Shown here piece after piece: positions 8,636 through 17,362 of a stretch of DNA of 64,000 nt. The notes under the pieces were generated by a model that saw only the letters and a program-made list of their open reading frames with translations, searched no databases and was not told the DNA's origin. The translations under genes were made by a program, and so were the position numbers. Within the stretch, counting starts at the first letter, position 1. The number at the start of each line of letters is the position of its first letter. Source of the DNA: JASGCL01 sp965203915 (GTDB lineage: Bacteria > Pseudomonadota > Alphaproteobacteria > JASGCL01); NCBI GenBank assembly GCA_965203915.1, contig OZ241918.1:434001-498000 (forward strand). Reading direction: 5' to 3'.

Positions 8636-10897
8636 TTATTCCTTAATATTAATTGTCATTATTTTTTTCAATGATTCGATAATGGCCGATGACTTCCATA
8701 ATAATTCTTGCCATTCTTCTTCGGGTTTGGAATCGACGACAATACCACCGCCGACGCTTAAACTATAATGGTAAGTATCTTTTATTTCTTCGACAATCAA
8801 ACTGCGAATAACCATGGCAAGGTTGGTGATGTTGCCAATATAACCAAATGCCCCCGCATAAACACCGCGCGGTCTATCCTCCATCTTGGCTAACAATTCC
8901 ATGGCGCGAATTTTGGGCGCGCCCGTCATCGAACCGCCAGGAAAACTTGCCATCAACAGATCGGCAATATTTTTATCATTGGCCAGGTCGGCGGTGATGG
9001 TGCTAACCAATTGATGCACGCGGTCAAATGATTCCAAGGCGCAATTTTTTTCTACCTTAATCGAACCCAGCTTGGCGACACGGGTAAGGTCATTGCGAAG
9101 CAAGTCGATAATCATGACATTCTCCGCCCTATTTTTTTCTGATGCCAACAATTGTTCCGCCAAGGCCTTATCGGTGGCGGCATCGCTGTCGCGCCTTATG
9201 GTTCCTTTGATAGGTTTGGTGATTATTTTTTGATGCTGGTTGATTTGCAAAAATTCTTCGGGACTAAAACAAAGCAACGCCGCGTGATAGGGCGGTTTAT
9301 CATGAGAAGCCTCACCCGTTGATGGTGATTGGTTATGGACGGCGGGTAGGTTGATGGATAAAAACCCGCGATAGGGTGTGTGATTATCTTGCCGCAAATG
9401 ACAATAAATATCGAACGGCGCGGGCGTGGTTGATAGCATGGGCAGGGTGGCCGTTAATTGATTGGTAAGGCATAATTGATAAACCTCACCCCTTTTTATG
9501 GCCGCGATAGATTCCTTCACATTGTTTATGTAAAGGTTTTTGTTTTTATCAAAGGTCCATGACAATTGGCACCGTGGCGCGGGCATGGGTTGTAATTTTG
9601 GCTGGGGGATGGTGTTCATGGTTGCCTTAACGCTGGCAAACCACTGCTTGGCGTTATTTATTCCTTCATCGCCATCGCCCGCATCGTCAATCGCTAGCAG
9701 GTAAGTTTTGCCGTGGGTTTTGTCTTGAATTAATAACCGCCGCGCAATAATAAAAAACCCGTCGGGCAAGGAAGTTTTTGTTGAATCATGAGGCGGGTAG
9801 GGGGCGTGGAAAGCGTCAGGGCACAGCACCCGCCCTTCATAAGCCAAAAACCCCATGGCACCGCCGAGGAATATTGTATCCAAATTTTTTATCAATGTTT
9901 CAGGCAGATCGCTGGTTGCTTCATCATCAAAGGAAAAATCTTGCGCAACCCGCGCAAGCTTGGCAAAAAAATCATCATGCTCAGAAAACCTATCAACGGT
10001 GAGGATTGACGGGCGCGATGGGTTGCCGCCCGATGGCATCGATTCCGCCATGGATTCCGCCATGGCCATGTAAGAAAACCCTTGCCTGCCCCAGCCAGTT
10101 TTTTCATCCCCCTCAAGCCAGATAGCATTGCCGTGGGGTAAGAAACAGCTGGCAAAAATATGGGGACTTCTATCATTGTCGAGCACGTAGGGTAATTCTT
10201 CGCACCATATTTTTTTTTGTTGAGTCGTTTTTTTGTTTTTTAAGGGTGCAGGGGCGGTGGCGAGGTTGTGATGTTTTCGAGCAGTCGTATGGTTATCCAT
10301 GAATGATTCGGCAAGGGCAAAAAAATTTTCTAAGATTTTGTTACCGTCGGGGGTAAGGATGGATTCGGGGTGAAATTGCACACCGTAAATGGGTCGGTGG
10401 CGATGAGCCAAACCCATGATGTTGCCAGCCTCGTCCCGCGCCGTTATTTCTATATCGGGGGATAGGGTTTCTTCCCGCACCACCAGGGAATGATAACGCC
10501 CCGCCAAAAATGGATTGGGCAGGCCCGCAAACAGCCCCTTGCCATTGTGAAATATCTTGGTGGCCTTACCATGGATGGGTTGCCCCACGTCGATGATGCC
10601 TGGCTCGCGCCCGCCAAAATGATAGGCAATGGCCTGGTGCCCCAAACAAACCCCGAGCAAGGGTTTTTGGTTTTGCGCTATAACGTCTAAACAAATGCCA
10701 ATGTCGCGCGCCGCCGCCACCGTGCCAGGCCCAGGCGAAATAATCAGGTTATCGTAAGGCAATGACAGTAAGTCGCCGACCGACAGTTGGTTGTTTTTGA
10801 TAACGGTCGGGGCGGCGCGGTTTATACCCGCCACCAAATCGACCAAATTAAAGGTGAAGGAATCAAAATTATCAATGATGAAGGTTTGTATTGCCAT
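8636..10897 (-). CDS. pabAB: Aminodeoxychorismate synthase, fused PabA-PabB
   Basis: Single 753-residue chain making 4-amino-4-deoxychorismate from chorismate and glutamine. Residues 1-200 are a class I glutamine amidotransferase with nucleophile Cys84 in GVCLGHQ and His176/Glu178 in QFHPES. Residues from about 250 are a chorismate-binding domain ending in FPGGSMTGAPK. The segment KPIKGTIRR has the Lys of PabB where anthranilate synthase has Ala, so the product is very likely aminodeoxychorismate and not anthranilate. The amidotransferase-first order matches PabAB of plants, fungi and actinobacteria. The linker region holds a MAES-MAES duplication (10041-10064). pabC follows in the same operon. 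Confidence 0.93.
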   Translation of the reverse strand: MAIQTFIIDNFDSFTFNLVDLVAGINRAAPTVIKNNQLSVGDLLSLPYDNLIISPGPGTVAAARDIGICLDVIAQNQKPLLGVCLGHQAIAYHFGGREPGIIDVGQPIHGKATKIFHNGKGLFAGLPNPFLAGRYHSLVVREETLSPDIEITARDEAGNIMGLAHRHRPIYGVQFHPESILTPDGNKILENFFALAESFMDNHTTARKHHNLATAPAPLKNKKTTQQKKIWCEELPYVLDNDRSPHIFASCFLPHGNAIWLEGDEKTGWGRQGFSYMAMAESMAESMPSGGNPSRPSILTVDRFSEHDDFFAKLARVAQDFSFDDEATSDLPETLIKNLDTIFLGGAMGFLAYEGRVLCPDAFHAPYPPHDSTKTSLPDGFFIIARRLLIQDKTHGKTYLLAIDDAGDGDEGINNAKQWFASVKATMNTIPQPKLQPMPAPRCQLSWTFDKNKNLYINNVKESIAAIKRGEVYQLCLTNQLTATLPMLSTTPAPFDIYCHLRQDNHTPYRGFLSINLPAVHNQSPSTGEASHDKPPYHAALLCFSPEEFLQINQHQKIITKPIKGTIRRDSDAATDKALAEQLLASEKNRAENVMIIDLLRNDLTRVAKLGSIKVEKNCALESFDRVHQLVSTITADLANDKNIADLLMASFPGGSMTGAPKIRAMELLAKMEDRPRGVYAGAFGYIGNITNLAMVIRSLIVEEIKDTYHYSLSVGGGIVVDSKPEEEWQELLWKSSAIIESLKKIMTINIKE
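10041..10064 (-). repeat. 12-bp tandem duplication inside pabAB
   Basis: Two perfect copies of GATTCCGCCATG (10041-10052 and 10053-10064) give the repeated tetrapeptide MAES in the region between the amidotransferase and chorismate-binding domains. Confidence 0.9.
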
Positions 10898-11053
10898 TTT
10901 CTTTGAAATAAATTACACTTTCGCACAGAAAAGTAAAAATAACATCTTCTATAAAACAATGACGCGAACACCGCAAAACAATACTGCCGATGCGATAATG
11001 CCTGTTATTGGGGTTATGATGAATAATGCAATCTAAAAAATTTGGATCTTACG

Positions 11054-12067
11054 ATGATAGATAAAAAAACAGATGATGAGAAAACTGCTAGCCTAGAAGT
11101 GCTCACAAACCAAGCAAAAAATCAGCAACCAAGCCAAGATGCGGGTGGTGCTATGGCTGCCGATATAGAAACCGCGATAGCCGAGGATAGCGGATTTGAA
11201 GAAAAATGGCAGGTGGCACGCGTGGGGTTGGTGCAAATGTGCAGTGGCCGCAACCCCAAAAGCAATATTCGCAAAATAATCAAATTTATCAAAGAAGCCA
11301 AGGAACGGAAAGTGGGTTTGGTAGCCTTCCCCGAGGTGTGCAATATCATGGAGGCCGATAAGGACCGCGCTTGGGAAGTATTGTTTTACGAAAGCGATGA
11401 CCCCTATTTGGTGACCATTCGTGAATTGGCAAAATCGCTTGGCATTTGGGTGTTGCTGGGCTCTTATTTGGTGAAGGCCGAAAGCGACACCAACGAAAGA
11501 AAATTTTACAATCGTTCTTTATTAATTTCTAGCAAGGGGGCCATCGTTGGTCGTTATGATAAAATTCATCTGTTTGATGTTGCCTTAAGCGATGACCAAA
11601 CCTACCGCGAATCAGAATCGGTGATGCCAGGCAATGTTATCATCACCGCCGACAGCCCTTTCCCCGCATTGGCATTTGGTAAGTTAGGATTATCGATATG
11701 TTATGACGTGCGTTTTCCTTACCTCTATCGCAAATTAAATCATTTGGGTGCGGGTATTATTTTTGTGCCCGCGGCCTTTACCGTGCCCACGGGGCGCGCC
11801 CATTGGCATAGTTTGTTACGCGCCCGCGCGATTGAAAATGCTTGCTGGATTATCGCCCCCGCCCAAGTCGGCACCCACCCCGACGGCCGCAAAACATATG
11901 GCCATAGTTTGGTGGTGTCGCCATGGGGCAAAATTGTGGCGGAAGCCAAAAACAAATGGTTTTTTCATAACCAACTGATGGTGGTCGAACTTGACGAAGA
12001 TGCCATGCGCCAGGCGCGCAAGCAAATCCCTGCCTACCGACCGCATCTTGATTATAACTTGTCATAA
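11054..12067 (+). CDS. Nitrilase-family amidase, Nit1 / deaminated-glutathione amidase type
   Basis: Carbon-nitrogen hydrolase predicted to hydrolyse an amide, most likely deaminated glutathione (a metabolite repair role established for Nit1). The catalytic triad is visible: Glu in AFPEVCN, Lys in YDKIHLFD, Cys in LSICYDVRFP. The motif GRAHWHSLLRARAIEN and the end ARKQIPAYRPHLDY match the family. The first 50 residues are a charged, low-complexity extension not needed for the fold. I start at ATG 11054 (GGAT seven bases upstream) and not at the TTG at 11042. ycgN follows after nine bases. Confidence 0.87.
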   Translation: MIDKKTDDEKTASLEVLTNQAKNQQPSQDAGGAMAADIETAIAEDSGFEEKWQVARVGLVQMCSGRNPKSNIRKIIKFIKEAKERKVGLVAFPEVCNIMEADKDRAWEVLFYESDDPYLVTIRELAKSLGIWVLLGSYLVKAESDTNERKFYNRSLLISSKGAIVGRYDKIHLFDVALSDDQTYRESESVMPGNVIITADSPFPALAFGKLGLSICYDVRFPYLYRKLNHLGAGIIFVPAAFTVPTGRAHWHSLLRARAIENACWIIAPAQVGTHPDGRKTYGHSLVVSPWGKIVAEAKNKWFFHNQLMVVELDEDAMRQARKQIPAYRPHLDYNLS

Positions 12068-12076
12068 AAAAAAACA

Positions 12077-12562
12077 ATGGTAGAAAAATTTTGGCGGACA
12101 AAATCCCTGGCGGAAATGGATCAGACCGAATGGGAATCATTGTGCGATGGTTGCGGCCAATGTTGTTTGCATAAATTGGACGATGGTCGCGAAACTATTT
12201 TCAGCAATATTTCTTGCCACATGCTTGATGGTCAAACTTGCCAATGCAAAGATTATCACGATAGAAAAAAATACGTGACCGATTGCGTGCAATTAACGCC
12301 GCGCAAAGTAAAACATATCGATTGGTTGCCCGCCACCTGCGCCTACCGTTTGGTGGACGAGGGGAAAGACCTGTTCGATTGGCATTATTTGGTTTGTGGC
12401 GATAAAAACAAAGTGCACGAAGCGGGTGTTTCGGTGCGGGGCAGGGTGGTCAGCGAAAAAGAAATCAAAGAAAGCCTGGTGCGGGCGATGGAACGCCCCG
12501 AACATCAATTGCACGTTGAAAAGAAAAAAACAATTTCGCTGTTGCAAAAAATTTTGGGGTAG
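12077..12562 (+). CDS. YcgN family (UPF0260) cysteine-cluster protein
   Basis: Small cytosolic protein of 161 residues with the conserved Cys cluster of the YcgN/UPF0260 family: CDGCGQCC at residues 21-28 and further Cys in SCHML, TCQC and DCVQL, followed by the family signature LTPRKVKHIDWLPATCAYR. The cysteines suggest a bound metal or Fe-S centre; the family has no established function. It lies nine bases after the amidase gene and is probably cotranscribed. The downstream stretch is AT-rich and has no clear terminator directly after the stop. Confidence 0.9.
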   Translation: MVEKFWRTKSLAEMDQTEWESLCDGCGQCCLHKLDDGRETIFSNISCHMLDGQTCQCKDYHDRKKYVTDCVQLTPRKVKHIDWLPATCAYRLVDEGKDLFDWHYLVCGDKNKVHEAGVSVRGRVVSEKEIKESLVRAMERPEHQLHVEKKKTISLLQKILG

Positions 12563-12701
12563 GGGTGAGAGATGATATATTTAATGTAACCTTCAGGGAT
12601 TGTTTTTATAAAAAATAGTATTTTTTACTCGTTATAAGCAATTGATTTATAAATAGTATTAACTAAAAAAACGATTAATTATTGCAATGAATGACTTAGG
12701 A

Positions 12702-12730
12702 TTGACAGATAAACAGAATAATTGTATAAT
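12702..12730 (+). promoter_or_regulatory. Full-consensus sigma70-type promoter
   Basis: TTGACA (12702-12707), 17 bases, TATAAT (12725-12730): both hexamers and the spacer are perfect. It points right into a short unit ending in a hairpin at 12761-12793, with no conventional gene behind it. Confidence 0.75.
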
Positions 12731-12736
12731 ATCGCT

Positions 12737-12802
12737 ATACGATGTCGAATGACCGTTTTTCTATGGCTAGGGGTGCAGAACGCCTGGCCATAGTTATTTT
12801 AT
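12737..12802 (+). ncRNA. Candidate small RNA
   Basis: A transcript from the promoter at 12702-12730 would start near 12737 and meet an 11-bp hairpin (12761-12771 with 12783-12793, one G-U pair, 11-base loop) followed by TTATTTTAT, a weak but reasonable U-rich tail. The unit is about 60-65 nt long. Its end overlaps the 3' end of the DUF3800 gene on the other strand, so it would be antisense to that mRNA tail. A 22-codon ORF starting at 12742 (ending AIVILWV) runs through the hairpin but has no ribosome site. No known RNA family was recognised. Confidence 0.45.
12761..12800 (+). terminator. Hairpin with U-rich tail
   Basis: The arms CTATGGCTAGG and CCTGGCCATAG pair over 11 positions with one G-U, and TTATTTTA follows. 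Reads best as a rho-independent terminator for the short plus-strand unit. On the minus strand it directly follows the DUF3800 stop but lacks a T tract there. Confidence 0.55.
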
Positions 12803-13584
12803 GGGTATAATAATATCCCCCACCCTTTAATTTTGCCAGAATTATTTTTTCTGATTTTTGTTTTTGCTATATTTATAACTTTTTTACCGAAGTTATTTGG
12901 TAACGAACCTATGCCATACTGCTCTAGGGTAAATCTCTTCATAATGGTTGCTAACATATCTGATATTTCTAACCCAGCAATCATATCTGTTTTTACATGA
13001 AAGCTAATGTTCTTGTTGATATGTTTTTGTATGCCCGAAGTTAAGATATTGCTTTGATTATAACCACCATTACACCAGTAATCATAACAAGCCTCGCTTA
13101 ATTTTAAGTCATTAGGCTGCTTTCTAGATTCGGCTATAACTTTTCCTATGGCTCCTTTGTTGCTCAAAAAATAATAATATCTATCTAATAAAATTTTTAA
13201 AGAGGCGTGATAAGGATCGTGAGCTTTATTTTGATGTCTATCAAGATGTTTCGATTTATCAATTGTTACCGCAATAATAGTCATATCTATTTTTGATAAG
13301 AAATCTAAATACATTTTATTAAATTCTTGTTCAATAATTGGGTTTTGCAACAAGTAAAAAGCTCCACTCTTTCTTGCTAGCTCCTGATAATGTAGCGATG
13401 GAATGATCCCTGTTTTTTTATTTGTAAATAATTTTCTTATCTCATGCCACTCTTTTTCAATATTATTATAATTGCTGTCATTGATAATAATACCATTAAG
13501 ACATAGGTATTTCTTAGCATCTAACATATTATTACCCATATGATGGTCACCACTTTCATCAAGATATAAAGTATAATTATTCAC
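12799..13584 (-). CDS. DUF3800 domain-containing protein
   Basis: 261-residue protein with the DUF3800 N-terminal signature YLDESGDH at residues 6-13, followed by a LCLNGIIIND strand and HYQELARKSG. DUF3800 proteins have an RNase H-like acidic start and are often found in defence islands and mobile regions; no biochemical role is firmly established, so none is claimed. The gene is clearly richer in A and T than its neighbours, stands alone on the minus strand between ycgN and radA, and is Lys/Asn/Ile-rich, all suggesting recent acquisition. A TTGACT element lies upstream, but I see no convincing -10. Confidence 0.85.
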   Translation of the reverse strand: MNNYTLYLDESGDHHMGNNMLDAKKYLCLNGIIINDSNYNNIEKEWHEIRKLFTNKKTGIIPSLHYQELARKSGAFYLLQNPIIEQEFNKMYLDFLSKIDMTIIAVTIDKSKHLDRHQNKAHDPYHASLKILLDRYYYFLSNKGAIGKVIAESRKQPNDLKLSEACYDYWCNGGYNQSNILTSGIQKHINKNISFHVKTDMIAGLEISDMLATIMKRFTLEQYGIGSLPNNFGKKVINIAKTKIRKNNSGKIKGWGILLYP

Positions 13585-13738
13585 GCTTTTAGCAGTAAAA
13601 TACTAAAGATAACGAGTCAATAAAAAATAAAATCTAAGGTGTTTTACATCGAAATCTTCGCTTAGGCCCAAAACCCCCAACAAACTTCCCGCTTGTTCTC
13701 TTTGCCGAATCGTTATTAAATGATTTATTAGATAATTC

Positions 13739-15124
13739 ATGGCGAAGGAACATAAAAATTTTGTTTGCAGTGCTTGCGGTGCGGTGTCGGTCAAATGGCA
13801 TGGGCAATGTGCTGAATGCGGCGCGTGGGAAACTTTGCAGGAACATGTTGTTAAATCGACGCCACCCCTGGGGGGGAAGGCAACCGCCCCCCGCCGCGCC
13901 ACCGCGGCCAATGTTGAATTGTTGCCGTTAAAGGGCGAACAGGAACATCACGAACGCATTTCCACCAGCATGAATGAATTGGATAGGGTGCTGGGTGGTG
14001 GCATGGTGCGCGGGTCGGCCATTTTGATAGGCGGCGACCCAGGGATTGGTAAATCGACCCTGTTGCTTCAGGCTATGGCCAACATCGCCAAACAAACATC
14101 GGTGGCTTATATTTCGGGCGAAGAATCGATAGAACAAATACGGTTGCGCGCCGCGCGGCTGGGGCTTTCTGAAAGTCCCCTCTTGCTTGCCGCCAGCGAC
14201 GATGCACGCGACATTGCGCAATTGATGGTCGGTGATAACCCGCCCAGCGTCATGGTTATCGATTCTATCCAAACCCTGTATGTTGGCGAATTGGACGCCG
14301 CCCCTGGCACCATCCAGCAAGTACGCGCCGCTTCGCAAATTCTTATTCGCACCGCCAAAACCACGGGCACCGCCATTTTTTTGGTGGGGCATGTTACGAA
14401 AGACGGCGCGATTGCGGGACCAAAATTGTTAGAACATATGGTTGATGCCGTGTTGTATTTTGAAGGCGAAAGGGGTTCGCATTACCGTTTGCTGCGTTGT
14501 CATAAAAATCGTTTTGGTTCGTCCGATGAAATTGGCGTTTTCGACATGACCGAAAAAGGATTGATGGAGGTTGAAAATCCATCCCATTTATTCTTATCAT
14601 CGGGTCGCGCCCATCGCCCAGGGGCGGTGGTGTTTGGCAGTATCGAGGGCACCCGCCCCCTGTTGCTAGAAATAGAAGCCTTGATAGCCCCAAGCAGTCT
14701 TGCCTACCCGCGGCGCACCGTGGTGGGTTTCGATGCAAACCGCTTGGCCATGATATTGGCGGTGCTTGAAACGCGGGCGGGGATAAAACTTTCGACGCGC
14801 GATGTTTTTTTAAATGTCGCGGGTGGCATGGCAACCCGTGAACCCGCTTGCGACCTTGCGGTGGCAACCGCCCTGATTAGCGCGCATTTGAACAAAGAAA
14901 TGCCCGAAGCCGTGATGGTGTTTGGTGAGGTCGGGCTTTCGGGCGATGTTCGCCCCGCGCAAAAACCCGCCATCCGCATCAAGGAAGCGGTTAAAATGGG
15001 TTTTGCCAATATATGGCTGCCAGGGGAGAAGATATTTTTTGACAAATTAAACAAAGAATTGTCGGGAACCGATTTCTATGCCACGCCTATCAAAAAAATT
15101 GACGATGTGGTAAGAATGTTCTAG
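13739..15124 (+). CDS. radA: DNA repair protein RadA (Sms)
   Basis: DnaB-like ATPase that drives branch migration of recombination intermediates, working with RecA. The 461 residues start with a four-Cys zinc finger (C10, C13, C24, C27), continue with Walker A GGDPGIGKST at 98-107 and the RadA-specific KNRFGSSDE motif, and end with a Lon-type S5-like domain (TREPACDLAVATALIS). ATG start at 13739. It is followed after 16 bases by cvpA and then purF, a common alphaproteobacterial order. No frameshift or missing motif. Confidence 0.97.
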   Translation: MAKEHKNFVCSACGAVSVKWHGQCAECGAWETLQEHVVKSTPPLGGKATAPRRATAANVELLPLKGEQEHHERISTSMNELDRVLGGGMVRGSAILIGGDPGIGKSTLLLQAMANIAKQTSVAYISGEESIEQIRLRAARLGLSESPLLLAASDDARDIAQLMVGDNPPSVMVIDSIQTLYVGELDAAPGTIQQVRAASQILIRTAKTTGTAIFLVGHVTKDGAIAGPKLLEHMVDAVLYFEGERGSHYRLLRCHKNRFGSSDEIGVFDMTEKGLMEVENPSHLFLSSGRAHRPGAVVFGSIEGTRPLLLEIEALIAPSSLAYPRRTVVGFDANRLAMILAVLETRAGIKLSTRDVFLNVAGGMATREPACDLAVATALISAHLNKEMPEAVMVFGEVGLSGDVRPAQKPAIRIKEAVKMGFANIWLPGEKIFFDKLNKELSGTDFYATPIKKIDDVVRMF

Positions 15125-15140
15125 AAAGTAAAGGCGTCCC

Positions 15141-15791
15141 ATGTTTGATATTTTTGCGATTGCTGTTTTATCGCTGTTTGCGGTTAGTGGTTTGATGCGG
15201 GGGTGGCTTAATGTTTTGGGGCAAATGGTTTGTTGGTGTTTAAGCCTTTTGATAGCCGTGATGACGGGTTCTTACCTAACCGATTATCTTATCAACGATA
15301 TTAATATTGGCAATGGCGTGGGTGCCAATTACGCGGGGTTGATAGAATGGGCCGCCACCCTGTTTATTTTTGGTGTCAGCCTTATCCTGACCGCGGGTTT
15401 TGTCCGCGGTTCATCGATGGAACATCGCGACCAACAATACCTTGGCTTTGGCGATAAAATAATAGGGTTGTTTTTTGGCGCGGCCCAGGGGGCGGCGATG
15501 ATGATATTTTTTTATGCTTTGGCTTTTGCCTTGGTTGGGAAAAAAGAAAATAATTTTTTGACCCATGCCGTGGCCACCAAATATCTTGACCCTGTTACCA
15601 GGCGTGTTATTACCAATATCACACCCGAATTATCCAGCAAGCAACGCTACAAAAGTTTCATTCAAATGTTCTCGGTAACGCCGCCGGCCACCATACCCGC
15701 GACATCCAAACCCAATAACAATAACGTTGCAAAAAATGCTAAGGTAAAACCTACGCAATCAGATAAAAAACAGGATAAGACCCAACGATGA
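15141..15791 (+). CDS. cvpA: CvpA family membrane protein
   Basis: 216-residue inner-membrane protein with about four hydrophobic segments in the first 140 residues and a Lys/Gln/Asn-rich cytoplasmic tail. Family homologues were named for colicin V production and are linked to envelope homeostasis; the mechanism is not known. The position between radA and purF supports the call. Its stop overlaps the purF start in an ATGA, so the two are translationally coupled. Confidence 0.87.
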   Translation: MFDIFAIAVLSLFAVSGLMRGWLNVLGQMVCWCLSLLIAVMTGSYLTDYLINDINIGNGVGANYAGLIEWAATLFIFGVSLILTAGFVRGSSMEHRDQQYLGFGDKIIGLFFGAAQGAAMMIFFYALAFALVGKKENNFLTHAVATKYLDPVTRRVITNITPELSSKQRYKSFIQMFSVTPPATIPATSKPNNNNVAKNAKVKPTQSDKKQDKTQR

Positions 15792-17275
15792 TAACCAAGC
15801 AACTTCGTCAAGATGATAAACCGCGGGAATATTGCGGCGTGTTTGGTGTGTGGGGTATGCAAAGTGCCGCCGCCCACGTGGTGTTGGGGTTGCATGCTTT
15901 GCAACATCGTGGCCAAGAATCGGTGGGCATCGTCGCCGAGCAGGCAGGAAAATTTTACAGCAAACGCGCCTTAGGCCTGGTGGGTGATAATTTTTCTGAT
16001 CCCAAAAAATTGGCGGGGTTGTTGGGCAAAAATGCTATTGGCCATAATCGTTATTCCACCACGGGCGATACCGACATAAAAAATGTTCAACCGCTTTATG
16101 CCGATATTAATCACGGCGGGGTTGCCATTGCCCATAACGGCAATTTTACCAACGGCATCATGTTGCGCAAATCATTGGCGCGGCAAGGCGCACTGTTCCA
16201 CAGCACCACCGATTCCGAAGTTATCTTGCACTTGATGGCACATGAAACGGGTAATGTAGCGCAACGATTAGAAAAATCCTTGCAAAGCATCAACGGTGCC
16301 TACGCGCTTTTGTGTTTGAGCAAGGATTGCTTGATTGGGGTGCGCGACCCATTTGGCATTCGTCCGCTAGTCCTTGGGCGGTTTAACGGCAGCGATGGCG
16401 ATGGTTATGTGTTGGCGTCTGAAACGGTGGCTCTCGACATGGTGGGGGCAAAATTCATCCGCGATATCGGCGCGGGCGAAATGATAATTATTGAAAAGGA
16501 TCGCATAACCCAAAAACAAATTTTTCCCAAAAGAAAATCCCCCCGCACTTGTTTGTTTGAATATGTTTATTTTGCGCGACCCGACAGCGTGGTTGACGGT
16601 ATTTCGGTTTACGAAGCACGCAAAGAAATGGGGCGCGAATTGGCGCGCGAAAGCCCCATCAAACATAGCAACAAAAAAGATTTGGTGGTGGTGCCCGTGC
16701 CCGACAGCGGGGTGCCCGCCGCCTTGGGCTTTGCCGAAGAATCGGGCATTCCATTTGATTTGGGGATTATCCGCAACCATTATGTTGGTCGCACCTTTAT
16801 CGAACCGACGCCAAAAATTCGCGACCTGGGGGTTAAGTTAAAACACAATGCCAACCAATTTGTCCTAAAGGGTAAAAGGGTGATATTGGTGGATGATTCG
16901 TTGGTGCGCGGCACCACCGCGCAAAAAATTGTCCAATTGGTGAAGGACGCTGGCGCGGCCGAGGTTATCATGCGTGTCTCATCACCGCCCGTTAAGTTCC
17001 CTTGTTATTATGGTATCGACCTGCCTAACCCAAAAGAATTGATAGCCAACAGCATGAGCATCAAAGAAATTTCTAAACAACTTGGCTTGAGTGATTTGGC
17101 TTTTTTATCGCTTGATGGATTATACCGCGCGATGGGTGAGGTTAATGGGCGCGACCCCGCCGACCCGCGCTTCACCGACCATTATTTTACGGGTGATTAT
17201 CCCGTTCCCTTGGTTGATAAAAATCATGACCGCAAGGGGCAATTGTCGCTTATTCGCGACGTTGGTGGCAAATAA
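15788..17275 (+). CDS. purF: Amidophosphoribosyltransferase
   Basis: First enzyme of purine synthesis, making phosphoribosylamine from PRPP and glutamine. The 495-residue precursor has a 15-residue propeptide before the catalytic Cys16 (YCGVFG), which becomes the N-terminus after processing. Glutaminase blocks GHNRYST and NGNFTN and the PRPP loop VILVDDSLVRGTT are intact. Two cysteines (RTCLFEYVYFARPDS and KFPCYYGIDLP) correspond to Fe-S ligands of the Bacillus-type enzyme, but the C-terminal CxxC is absent (FTDHYFTGDYP), so a 4Fe-4S cluster is doubtful. It overlaps cvpA by four bases. Confidence 0.97.
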   Translation: MITKQLRQDDKPREYCGVFGVWGMQSAAAHVVLGLHALQHRGQESVGIVAEQAGKFYSKRALGLVGDNFSDPKKLAGLLGKNAIGHNRYSTTGDTDIKNVQPLYADINHGGVAIAHNGNFTNGIMLRKSLARQGALFHSTTDSEVILHLMAHETGNVAQRLEKSLQSINGAYALLCLSKDCLIGVRDPFGIRPLVLGRFNGSDGDGYVLASETVALDMVGAKFIRDIGAGEMIIIEKDRITQKQIFPKRKSPRTCLFEYVYFARPDSVVDGISVYEARKEMGRELARESPIKHSNKKDLVVVPVPDSGVPAALGFAEESGIPFDLGIIRNHYVGRTFIEPTPKIRDLGVKLKHNANQFVLKGKRVILVDDSLVRGTTAQKIVQLVKDAGAAEVIMRVSSPPVKFPCYYGIDLPNPKELIANSMSIKEISKQLGLSDLAFLSLDGLYRAMGEVNGRDPADPRFTDHYFTGDYPVPLVDKNHDRKGQLSLIRDVGGK

Positions 17276-17362
17276 GCTCCAGCAATAAAAATAATTGGAA
17301 AAATAACTGGCGGACGAACCAATTGCTGGGCTAGTATTGTTGGTGATTTTAATTTAGATACC

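Noticed and set aside
10791..11036. 81-codon plus-strand ORF across the pabAB start
   Set aside because: Half is antisense to pabAB and the rest is AT-rich spacer; no ribosome site or motif.
12742..12810. 22-codon ORF ending AIVILWV inside the small-RNA candidate, resembling an Ile/Val leader peptide
   Set aside because: No ribosome site, it runs through the terminator hairpin, and no ilv gene follows on that strand.
12629..13618. ACTCGTTAT and ATAACGAGT as terminal inverted repeats around the DUF3800 gene
   Set aside because: Only nine bases match and flanking bases do not extend the match; expected by chance in AT-rich windows of this size.
17279..17329. 8-bp inverted repeat between purF and nadE as a terminator or riboswitch
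   Set aside because: Loop of 35 bases, no T tract, no known aptamer core recognised.
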